From contig PFUW01000016.1 in NCBI GenBank assembly GCA_002790315.1, positions 21,622-26,921 of the forward strand: a stretch of 5,300 bases of DNA, read 5' to 3'. The stretch is from Huberarchaeum crystalense [NCBI: Candidatus Huberarchaeum crystalense] (GTDB taxonomy: Archaea; Huberarchaeota; Huberarchaeia; Huberarchaeales). Position numbers and translations under genes: made by a program. Shown here one piece after another: positions 1 to 4,526 of this stretch (its first letter is position 1; each line of letters begins with the position of its first letter). Under the pieces are notes generated by a model. It saw only the letters and a list, made by a program, of their open reading frames with translations. It did not search any database and was not told the DNA's origin.

Positions 1-359
1 ATTAGGTGTGTTTTTGGAACTACTAATAATAATGAGTTTTGAAGAACAACCATGTCTCCGCCAGTTACTTCTGCGGTTTTCTTTATTCTATCGATTGCGC
101 GCTTAAGATCCTCGAACTTTTCTTGTTGAATTTGCACAATATCAATAAGTAAAATTGTCTTTCCATCTCTGAATAAATTTATAACATTTTGAGTATCATT
201 ATAGCTCTTTAATTGATCGTAAATTATTCGGTACTTTCCCGCGCGCTTAATATCTCGGGTAAGTTCCTGGCCCTCATCTAAAGTTTGAGCAATATTTTCA
301 GCGTCAACATATTCTTCTTCTCTTTTTTTATTTCCAAAGAGCATTTCTATTATTCCCAT
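1..359 (-). CDS. sepF: SepF-like cell division protein (partial, C-terminus beyond window)
   Basis: SepF anchors the FtsZ ring to the inner face of the membrane in many archaea and in Gram-positive bacteria. The visible 119 residues start at ATG 359-357 and stay open to the left edge. The first residues (MGIIEMLFGNKKRE) form a short amphipathic stretch like the SepF membrane-targeting helix. A charged linker follows (about 15-45). From about residue 46 comes the SepF/DUF552 pattern: a beta strand GKTILLIDIV (66-75), a helix rich in K, E and R (about 79-97), then TGGDMVVLQNSLLLVVPKTH (99-118), which matches the family's conserved 'GGD...P' end. Only a few C-terminal residues should be missing, since archaeal SepF is usually about 120-150 residues. 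No Shine-Dalgarno is visible, and a TATA-like element sits about 30-40 bp upstream, so the mRNA may be nearly leaderless. It lies downstream of the ribosomal operon on the same strand but 194 bp away, so it is probably a separate unit. The family call rests on pattern memory only. Confidence 0.72.
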   Translation of the reverse strand, partial: MGIIEMLFGNKKREEEYVDAENIAQTLDEGQELTRDIKRAGKYRIIYDQLKSYNDTQNVINLFRDGKTILLIDIVQIQQEKFEDLKRAIDRIKKTAEVTGGDMVVLQNSLLLVVPKTHL

Positions 360-387
360 AATGTATTTAGTAAGTAGTTTAAAAACC

Positions 388-399
388 CTATATTTAAAG
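388..399 (-). promoter_or_regulatory. TATA-like promoter element for the SepF-like gene
   Basis: Read on the minus strand this is CTTTAAATATAG, close to the archaeal TATA-box consensus TTTAWATA. It is centred about 35 bp upstream of the sepF ATG (359), which would put transcription start some 5-12 nt before the ATG. That agrees with the lack of a Shine-Dalgarno sequence and suggests a very short leader. The whole gap is AT-rich, so chance matches are easy. Confidence 0.4.
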
Positions 400-460
400 A
401 AACCAAATACAAAGATATTCTTCGTTAAGACCTATAAAAAATATATATTTTCATAAATTA

Positions 461-474
461 CAAAACAAAAAAAC
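461..474 (-). terminator. T-rich tract, possible terminator after the ribosomal operon
   Basis: On the minus strand this reads GTTTTTTTGTTTTG, about 80-90 bp beyond the uS9 stop. Archaeal RNA polymerase often terminates at U-rich tracts without needing a hairpin. Other T-runs lie nearer the stop (about 522-550), so the exact end point is uncertain. Confidence 0.3.
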
Positions 475-543
475 AATATATAGAAATTAACAGTACGATT
501 TTTGTTGTGCGATTTGTATATGTAAATAAACTACAAAAGCACA

Positions 544-571
544 CAAAAATCTACTAACGATAAGATTTTTG
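544..571 (-). terminator. Inverted repeat spanning the uS9 stop codon
   Basis: A perfect 9-bp inverted repeat, CAAAAATCT and AGATTTTTG, flanks a 10-nt loop that contains the uS9 stop codon (556-554). On the transcribed strand the second arm ends in a five-U run and more T-rich sequence follows. It may be an operon-end terminator or an RNA-stabilising hairpin. The stem is mostly A-U pairs and so weak, which keeps confidence low. Confidence 0.35.
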
Positions 572-997
572 CTGTTTTTTTGCTCTTGCTTTGTATCCAA
601 AATGCCTTGGTTGTTTAGCGCGCACGTCAGAAATAAATAAATATCGAGCATACTTGCTATAAATTTCTTTAAGTTGCTTTGCTTCGATGGTTGGAATAGA
701 TTTAAGCAAAAGTTGGCCTATTGCTGTGCGAGCTGCCTGAGCTTGCCCCATAACACCACCTCCAACAACAGACACATATATATCTTTATCTTTTAAAAAA
801 TTATCTACAATCTCTCTGCCAACAAATATTGGTTCTAAAATTATTTTAGATATAATCTTTGGAGTTAAACTCTCAGCAAGTACATTGTTGACAATTACTT
901 TTCCTGAACCCTTTTTCAAATAAGTGCGCGATACTGCTGATTTTCGTTTTCCAGTTCCTATATTTGTTTTTGTTTTTTTAGAGTGTTTAGCAATCAT
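554..997 (-). CDS. rps9: 30S ribosomal protein uS9
   Basis: uS9 is a head protein of the small ribosomal subunit whose C-terminal tail reaches the P-site tRNA. The 147-residue product shows the family core: NIGTGKRKSAVSR near the N-terminus (12-24), the signature GGGVMGQAQAARTAIGQLL (79-97), and a basic tail ending K-S-Y-R with the universally conserved terminal arginine (147). The 'RAKQPRHFGYKARA' segment (126-139) is typical of the archaeal/eukaryotic version. It is slightly longer than most archaeal uS9 proteins (about 130-137), with the extra residues in a lysine-rich N-terminus. The ATG follows the eL41 stop after one nucleotide. AAAGG inside the end of the eL41 gene can serve as its ribosome binding site, and coupled translation is likely. 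It is the last gene of the operon. In many archaea uS9 follows uL13; here uL13 is not adjacent. Confidence 0.96.
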   Translation of the reverse strand: MIAKHSKKTKTNIGTGKRKSAVSRTYLKKGSGKVIVNNVLAESLTPKIISKIILEPIFVGREIVDNFLKDKDIYVSVVGGGVMGQAQAARTAIGQLLLKSIPTIEAKQLKEIYSKYARYLFISDVRAKQPRHFGYKARAKKQQKSYR

Positions 998-998
998 T

Positions 999-1133
999 TT
1001 ATAGCGCCTTTAGTTTGAGCAAACGTCGCTTTCGCTTTCTCGCTCTGATTCTTTTTTTGAGCCATTTCCATCGCATTTGTCTTCTTTTGCCTTTTCGCAC
1101 ATTTTTCTTCCATTTTCGCGGTTTTGCCTTCAT
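999..1133 (-). CDS. rpl41e: eL41-like ribosomal mini-protein, 44 codons (25-residue core from internal Met)
   Basis: eL41 is a tiny, nearly all-basic single-helix ribosomal protein that sits at a bridge between the subunits in archaea and eukaryotes. The reading frame runs from ATG 1133-1131, overlapping the eS24 stop as ATGA, to TAA 1001-999. It gives 44 residues of which about half are Lys or Arg. From the internal Met20 (ATG 1076-1074) the sequence is MRWKWLKKRIRARKRKRR followed by LLKLKAL. That is 25 residues, the usual eL41 length, and matches the family pattern M-R-x-K-W-x-K-K-R-x-R-x-x-K-R-K-R-R. The first 19 residues are therefore either an N-terminal extension or outside the real gene. 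The upstream ATG has the coupled position; neither start has a clear Shine-Dalgarno. It fills the space between eS24 and uS9 exactly, with 1 nt before uS9. I am confident of the core and unsure of the start. Confidence 0.8.
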   Translation of the reverse strand: MKAKPRKWKKNVRKGKRRQMRWKWLKKRIRARKRKRRLLKLKAL

Positions 1134-1567
1134 TTTGTGCTTATATTTGCAATAGTTTTGGTTGTTTGTTGAATGTCATTTGTTTTTTTGTTATCTTCAT
1201 CAATAGTATTTTGTTGAATGTCATTTGTTTTTTTGTTATCTTTATTAATAGTATTTTGTTGAATGTTGTTTGGCTTTTCATTATCTTTAATTTTATTTCT
1301 GGTTTTTATATAATCTTGCTCTGTTTGTTTAAGCGCATCTAAGGAAACATAATAATATAAAGTAGATAGCAAAGTACTCTGTCCAAAGTGTGTTTCCACT
1401 TTTCTCACAAGTAATTGCTCTTTTATCAAAGAGCTATCATTTGCAAGCAGATGATCAATAATACTTTGCTTTGACGGAATTGGCTCTCCTTTAAAAAATG
1501 CTTTAATTTCAATTTTTTCTCTTTTAAGATTTGGTTCTTTTACTCTTGAAATAATATCTAATTTCAT
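1130..1567 (-). CDS. rps24e: 30S ribosomal protein eS24 with a repetitive C-terminal tail
   Basis: eS24 is a small-subunit protein found in archaea and eukaryotes but not bacteria. Residues 1-94 carry the family fold: an N-terminal strand MKLDIISRVKEPNLKREKIE, the PSKQSIIDHL helix (31-40) and the VRKVETHFG segment (54-62), matching the family's 'vVrki.t.FG' core, then the closing strand and helix. The usual archaeal protein ends near here at about 100 residues. This one adds about 50 residues (95-145) rich in N, Q, K, D and T, made of a 15-residue unit (N-D-I-Q-Q-N-T-I-x-x-D-N-K-K-T) repeated about 2.5 times. The tail should be disordered. The start overlaps the Spt4 stop as ATGA, and AAGGGT about 7 nt upstream (1579-1574) is a good Shine-Dalgarno. 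Its own stop overlaps the upstream ATG of eL41. The conserved glycines of the family signature after FG are partly replaced here (FGQSTLLSTLYYY). Confidence 0.92.
   Translation of the reverse strand: MKLDIISRVKEPNLKREKIEIKAFFKGEPIPSKQSIIDHLLANDSSLIKEQLLVRKVETHFGQSTLLSTLYYYVSLDALKQTEQDYIKTRNKIKDNEKPNNIQQNTINKDNKKTNDIQQNTIDEDNKKTNDIQQTTKTIANISTK
1154..1270 (-). repeat. 45-bp tandem repeat inside the eS24 tail
   Basis: A 45-bp unit is repeated in tandem, easiest seen as plus-strand GAATGTCATTTGTTTTTTTG beginning at 1171 and 1216, with a diverged copy starting at 1261. The two best copies (1171-1215 and 1216-1260) differ at only two positions. The period is a multiple of three, so the frame is kept and each unit adds 15 residues to eS24. 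Confidence 0.9.
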
Positions 1568-1764
1568 TTTGCTACCCTTAATGCATATTCACCTTTTAAA
1601 CTTGCGTGAATAATTTGAGCAAATACAGATTTAGATGCATCAATAATAAATAAATATCCTTCAAAATCAGATGTTAATTCCCGACCTCCACAACCCGGAC
1701 AAATCTTTTCAGAAACAAGCCGCTTGCAACTTTTGCATGCTTTAACTGCAACTATCTTATTCAT
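1564..1764 (-). CDS. spt4: Transcription elongation factor Spt4 (RpoE'')
   Basis: Spt4 is a small zinc protein that binds the NusG-like domain of Spt5; the pair clamps RNA polymerase on DNA and raises processivity. The product is 66 residues, normal for archaeal Spt4. The zinc ligands are C10-x2-C13 and C22-x2-C25 (ACKSC ... CPGCGG). After them comes the conserved FEGYLFIIDASKSVFAQ segment (34-50), which matches the 'w.G.viiidpe.S.iA' strand and loop, and the C-terminal GEYALRV strand. The ATG lies 8 nt inside the end of the eS8 gene, with AGAGGT about 6 nt upstream (1775-1770) as a clear Shine-Dalgarno; that supports this start despite the overlap. In many archaea spt4 sits beside the polymerase subunit gene rpoE' and near eS24. 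Here eS24 follows directly, but no rpoE' is present upstream. Confidence 0.94.
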   Translation of the reverse strand: MNKIVAVKACKSCKRLVSEKICPGCGGRELTSDFEGYLFIIDASKSVFAQIIHASLKGEYALRVAK

Positions 1765-2146
1765 TTTTTACCTCTAACAAAACACCATTAAGCACTGGTT
1801 GTTGCCCTGGTCTGCTTGTAATTTTTACATCCCCTAAATCTGTTTCAACTATTGCTCCTTTTGTAAGAATCTTATTTTTTAACAACTTAGGATTAGCTTT
1901 GTTGTCAACAAACGCAATTATTTTTGCTTTTTTATATGTTTTATTTTTTAAAAGAACATTGACTTCATCTATTGATTTTATCTTAATTTTTAAATTATCT
2001 CCGCGCACTTGCTGTTTTTTTAATAATTTGCGCTCTATGATCGTAGAAATTGGCGGGCGTCCTGTGCGCGCTTTTTTCTTTTTGCTGTGTGGTTTGTACT
2101 TTTTTCCTGTTTCAGTTCTCCCTTGGCGACCTTGATAAATTACCAT
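1757..2146 (-). CDS. rps8e: 30S ribosomal protein eS8
   Basis: eS8 is a small-subunit protein shared by archaea and eukaryotes. I chose ATG 2146-2144, giving 129 residues that begin MVIYQGRQGRTETGKKY, the expected eS8 N-terminus ('...wqGrs.rkptGgryr'). The longer frame from 2200 would add 18 residues with no family counterpart and overlap the RNase HI gene by 47 nt. The basic patch HSKKKKARTGRPP (20-32) is followed by the diagnostic C-terminal block ILTKGAIVETDLGDVKITSR (93-112) and PGQQPVLNGVLL (113-124), corresponding to the family's 'ItKGaiieTelG.arvTsRPGQdgvvna.l'. No strong Shine-Dalgarno is visible before the chosen ATG. The 7-nt gap from the RNase HI stop suggests reinitiation or coupling. 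The gene ends 8 nt inside spt4. Confidence 0.94.
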   Translation of the reverse strand: MVIYQGRQGRTETGKKYKPHSKKKKARTGRPPISTIIERKLLKKQQVRGDNLKIKIKSIDEVNVLLKNKTYKKAKIIAFVDNKANPKLLKNKILTKGAIVETDLGDVKITSRPGQQPVLNGVLLEVKNE

Positions 2147-2153
2147 ATATTTT

Positions 2154-2576
2154 TTAAGAAGAGACAACTTTTTGTTTGCTTGAATTATCAAGAACTTCAT
2201 TTACTAGCGCATCTGCTTCGCTGTTCTCTGCGCGCGGAATATGCAAAAACACAATATTTTTGAATCTGCCACCTATTTGCATAACTTTAAAATACAATTC
2301 TTTAAGATCATGATTTTTAACTCTATATTCTTTTGTTAATTGCTTAACTATAAGTTCGCTGTCTAAAAAGCATTTAATTTGCGTTGCTCCTAATCCTTTC
2401 GCTGCTTCTAAACCCTCAATCAATGCCAAATATTCTGCTTGGTTGTTGGTCTTTATGCCAAAGAAAAATCCATTTTTAAAAATAATCTTGCCTTCCTTAT
2501 CTCTAATGATAACACCACCTGCTGCTGGTCCTGGATTTCTGCGCGCCCCCCCATCTGTAAAAATAGATATTTCCAT
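2154..2576 (-). CDS. rnhA: Ribonuclease HI
   Basis: RNase HI cuts the RNA strand of RNA/DNA hybrids, such as R-loops and leftover primers, using two metal ions. The 140-residue product from ATG 2576-2574 starts MEISIFTDGGARRNPGPAAG, the standard first strand and turn of the fold. The four metal-binding acidic residues are all visible: D8 in TDGGARRNPG, E48 in NNQAEYLAL, D72 in CFLDSELIV and D122 in NSEADALVN. LHIPRAENSEAD (111-122) is the usual C-terminal catalytic block. There is no tryptophan-rich basic protrusion of the E. coli type, so this resembles the short archaeal/Bacillus form. The frame stays open upstream to an ATG at 2654, but those 26 residues lie before the fold and would overlap the divergent gene, so the shorter start is preferred. 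It is the first gene of the ribosomal/Spt4 operon, and the last residues (about 131-140) are a non-conserved tail. Confidence 0.93.
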   Translation of the reverse strand: MEISIFTDGGARRNPGPAAGGVIIRDKEGKIIFKNGFFFGIKTNNQAEYLALIEGLEAAKGLGATQIKCFLDSELIVKQLTKEYRVKNHDLKELYFKVMQIGGRFKNIVFLHIPRAENSEADALVNEVLDNSSKQKVVSS

Positions 2577-2583
2577 ACATTTT

Positions 2584-2597
2584 TTATTTAAATTTTG
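2584..2597 (+). promoter_or_regulatory. TATA-like element for the divergent membrane-protein genes
   Basis: TTATTTAAATTTT lies about 45-55 bp upstream of the ATG at 2640. Initiation about 25 bp downstream would fall near 2615-2622 and leave a leader of about 20 nt. It faces the minus-strand candidate in the same gap, making a small divergent promoter region. This is inferred from position and composition only. Confidence 0.3.
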
Positions 2598-2626
2598 AAA
2601 TTGTTGGGGTAGAAAATTGTAATTTT

Positions 2627-2641
2627 GCTTAAATAATATAT
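2627..2641 (-). promoter_or_regulatory. TATA-like element for the RNase HI-ribosomal operon
   Basis: Read on the minus strand, ATATATTATTTAAGC lies about 50-65 bp upstream of the RNase HI ATG. Initiation some 25 bp downstream of it would give a leader of roughly 25-35 nt. It is the best TATA candidate in the 63-bp divergent intergenic gap, but the gap is AT-rich throughout. Confidence 0.33.
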
Positions 2642-2783
2642 GGAAAGTGAGCAAATTATTTTATTAATTATTGTAGTAGTATTTTTGGTTCTGGCCGCAC
2701 TCTTTATATTTGGCAATCTTGGCAGCTCTTTTATTAATTCACTAAAAGATATGTTTGGTGGCCTATTTCCTGGAAGCAACTAA
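2640..2783 (+). CDS. Small single-helix membrane protein, 47 residues, unknown function
   Basis: I do not recognise this protein. It starts MESEQ and then has one long hydrophobic stretch (about residues 6-25, IILLIIVVVFLVLAALFIFG) that must be a membrane helix. A short amphipathic tail follows, SSFINSLKDMFGGLFPGSN. The frame is only 144 nt, but strong hydrophobicity bounded by polar ends, a clean ATG and its place just upstream of a second membrane-anchored gene on the same strand support it. There is no Shine-Dalgarno; if a promoter lies in the divergent gap the leader is short. The next gene starts 47 nt after its stop, so the two probably form an operon. The opposite strand also has an open frame here (2588-2779), but it lacks a sensible composition. 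It could be a subunit, chaperone or anchor for the larger protein, which is inference. Confidence 0.6.
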   Translation: MESEQIILLIIVVVFLVLAALFIFGNLGSSFINSLKDMFGGLFPGSN

Positions 2784-2820
2784 AATGATTAAATATAAAA
2801 TAACTAATAAAATTCTGCAC

Positions 2821-2824
2821 GGAG
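2821..2824 (+). promoter_or_regulatory. Shine-Dalgarno GGAG before the 518-residue gene
   Basis: GGAG lies 6 nt before the ATG at 2831 and fixes that start. It is one of the clearer ribosome binding sites in the window and shows that internal genes here can use leadered translation. Confidence 0.65.
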
Positions 2825-2830
2825 AAACAA

Positions 2831-4387
2831 ATGGTGCAATATGAAACAATAGCAAAGCTATTTCTTGCTGTTTTGCTGCTTACTATATTATTTTATATTA
2901 GTATAGTTGTTCTTGGTGTGTGGAAACCTGTTATGCCTTGGTCAGAATATATTGAAAAGTTTGCGATTATAGGATATACTAATGAAAAATATATAGAGCC
3001 AGAAAAAGAATTTAAAATTATAGTTGAGCCAAACCCAGATCTAACAAAATATAAAAACAAAAACTACCTTGATTTGTGGATATGTGTTGACAATGTTTAT
3101 CAATATTATAAACCGCTTTATGTTGAGAAAAAGGCAGATTATGCTTTTGTAGAACAAGAAAAAAGAGATTCAAAGGGTAACATTCATACTACAAATAAAT
3201 TTCTATATATGAAAATTTTTGCAGGGGAGGAGGACGGAGAAGAATATAAAGATAAAAGTGAGAAAGATAAAATAATAAACTATATTTTAAATATGAAAAA
3301 ATATTCACAAAGTGGAGAGTGTTATTTTACAGTTCCACTTGGAGGCAAGGCTGAAGGCCATTATTATTATCCTTGCAATGGAAATGATGGAAGCCCTATA
3401 ATTAAAAAAATATCTTCATCAGAATACAATGAATATAGCCTAGCCTTATTTGCAAAGTGGCTTAGTGTTGATTTTTTTAGCAGAACAACTTTGGTAGAGG
3501 ACTTTGATCGCAATTCTTCAATATCACCAAAGGATAATATTAAAGGTAAATGTTGGCCTGGAGATTGTGGAAAAAAATATTTTGATGTTAATGATAGTGG
3601 AAAAAAATTTGATTGTGATACAGCATGCAAAGGAAATTCTATCTGTAATGATATATGTAATAAAATTCCATCAAAAATTGTTAGGGGTGATACACCAATA
3701 TTGACTTCGCTTTCATATAAAGTAAACTCCTCAAGTGTTGATGACAGCCAATGCGTGCCTTATGATCCTGAAAAACAACTTAATTTTAATATGATGCTAA
3801 CAACAAAAGATAGCAGTGGAAGTAATATTCCACACGCAGAAGCATACAAACCTGTTTATGGACCAGTGTACATTTACTTTAGACTTTATGACAAAAAAAA
3901 AGATGAAATGACTCAATTATGGCCTATAAGTAAGGATTCAGCAATGTTAGTGACATCTGGCATGCCATATTCAAGAGATATGCCTACTGCTGGACTTATT
4001 CCAGGTATAATTCAATTCGCGCAAAAACGCGGGGAAAATGTTGTTCACCTTTTAGCTGCTATTCCTCACTCACCTTTTAATAAAGATTTTGATGTGACAA
4101 AAAACTATATAACAGCAAAGTTGCCGTTTGTTGTTAGTAATAGTAACTCCCAAACCTTTAAAGATAATTTTGGAAACAATTTAAGATATGGTAAAAAATA
4201 TGATGATGTTTCTTACATATCTCCAATGTGTGCAACAGGTTTTGGTAGGTTTTGGTATTATTCTACGATGATGCGAATTCCGCCGAGTGTTATGGGACAA
4301 AGCTCAAATGATAATTTTATTAAAAGTGATGATGGCTGCAAACACGAGCAATGGCTTACTGAGGATGGGTATTATAATTTGTGGTAG
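2831..4387 (+). CDS. Membrane-anchored, cysteine-rich surface protein of unknown function
   Basis: I do not recognise the family. The 518 residues begin with a short polar start (MVQYETIAK) and one hydrophobic helix (about 9-30). A long hydrophilic region follows, most likely outside the cell with the N-terminus inside. There is no lipobox and no classical class III (pilin) cleavage motif. The outer region has an acidic/lysine-rich loop (about 132-150, EEDGEEYKDKSEKDK) and a cysteine cluster, C241, C246, C262, C266, C272 and C276. Six more cysteines are spread along the chain (85, 164, 182, 308, 467, 503), twelve in all. DVNDSGKKFDCD (252-263) within the cluster resembles a calcium loop. The middle and C-terminal parts look like folded beta-rich sequence with many aromatic residues (e.g. 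PVYGPVYIYFRLYD, 341-354). It follows the 47-residue membrane gene and has a GGAG ribosome binding site. Likely a cell-envelope protein; its specific role is unknown. Confidence 0.85.
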   Translation: MVQYETIAKLFLAVLLLTILFYISIVVLGVWKPVMPWSEYIEKFAIIGYTNEKYIEPEKEFKIIVEPNPDLTKYKNKNYLDLWICVDNVYQYYKPLYVEKKADYAFVEQEKRDSKGNIHTTNKFLYMKIFAGEEDGEEYKDKSEKDKIINYILNMKKYSQSGECYFTVPLGGKAEGHYYYPCNGNDGSPIIKKISSSEYNEYSLALFAKWLSVDFFSRTTLVEDFDRNSSISPKDNIKGKCWPGDCGKKYFDVNDSGKKFDCDTACKGNSICNDICNKIPSKIVRGDTPILTSLSYKVNSSSVDDSQCVPYDPEKQLNFNMMLTTKDSSGSNIPHAEAYKPVYGPVYIYFRLYDKKKDEMTQLWPISKDSAMLVTSGMPYSRDMPTAGLIPGIIQFAQKRGENVVHLLAAIPHSPFNKDFDVTKNYITAKLPFVVSNSNSQTFKDNFGNNLRYGKKYDDVSYISPMCATGFGRFWYYSTMMRIPPSVMGQSSNDNFIKSDDGCKHEQWLTEDGYYNLW

Positions 4388-4526
4388 ATTTAAGTTTTTT
4401 TGTAAATCAAAATAAAATAGAAATTGCTAAAAGGAGACGGATTTACTAAAAGCAATTGATAAATTTAAAAGTGCTAAAATAAAGTAGAAACTAATTTTTA
4501 GAATTGTTGCAGGAAAAGTTAGATGT
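4388..4526. other. Gap between convergent genes, no convincing gene
   Basis: This 139-bp stretch separates the plus-strand 518-residue gene from the minus-strand repeat-bearing gene. It is AT-rich with several T- and A-runs that could end transcription from both sides. A strong Shine-Dalgarno-like AAAGGAG (4430-4436) is not followed by an ATG, GTG or TTG at a usable distance with an open frame. A short open frame (about 4431-4484) lacks a start. Confidence 0.6.
4389..4401 (+). terminator. T-tract just after the 518-residue gene
   Basis: TTTAAGTTTTTTTG begins 1-2 nt after the TAG stop and contains a seven-T run. Such a tract fits intrinsic U-rich termination in archaea. No strong hairpin precedes it. 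Confidence 0.4.

Noticed and set aside
360-553. tRNA or structured RNA in the sepF-uS9 gap
   Set aside because: I found no cloverleaf, T-loop motif or stable GC-rich stem; the gap is AT-rich promoter and terminator sequence.
1124-1342. Plus-strand open frame of 72 residues with hydrophobic repeats
   Set aside because: It is the antisense image of the eS24 tail repeats; Asn/Lys/Asp-rich codons read backwards give Phe/Ile/Leu-rich sequence. eS24 on the other strand is a clear gene.
1899-2135. Plus-strand open frame of 78 residues
   Set aside because: It lies wholly antisense to eS8, whose family motifs are unmistakable.
2147-2200. Longer eS8 start giving 18 extra residues
   Set aside because: The extra residues have no counterpart in eS8 and would lie inside the RNase HI gene.
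2577-2654. Longer RNase HI start giving 26 extra residues
   Set aside because: The extension precedes the first strand of the fold, would overlap the divergent gene start and would leave no room for a promoter.
2588-2779. Minus-strand open frame of 63 residues upstream of RNase HI
   Set aside because: It covers the divergent promoter gap and the antisense of the 47-residue membrane gene. It has no recognisable composition or ribosome binding site.
2785-2844. 19-codon frame one nucleotide after the 47-residue gene
   Set aside because: It is too short and without motifs, and overlaps the ribosome binding site and start of the 518-residue gene in another frame. At most it could help coupling.
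2831-2930. Class III (archaeal pilin) signal at the N-terminus of the 518-residue protein
   Set aside because: QYETIAK before a hydrophobic helix recalls mature pilins, but the charged leader and cleavage motif are absent and the protein is far larger than a pilin.
3367-3704. Open frames on both strands inside the 518-residue gene (3367-3630 minus, 3504-3704 plus)
   Set aside because: They are shadow frames of a long continuous gene with its own ribosome binding site.
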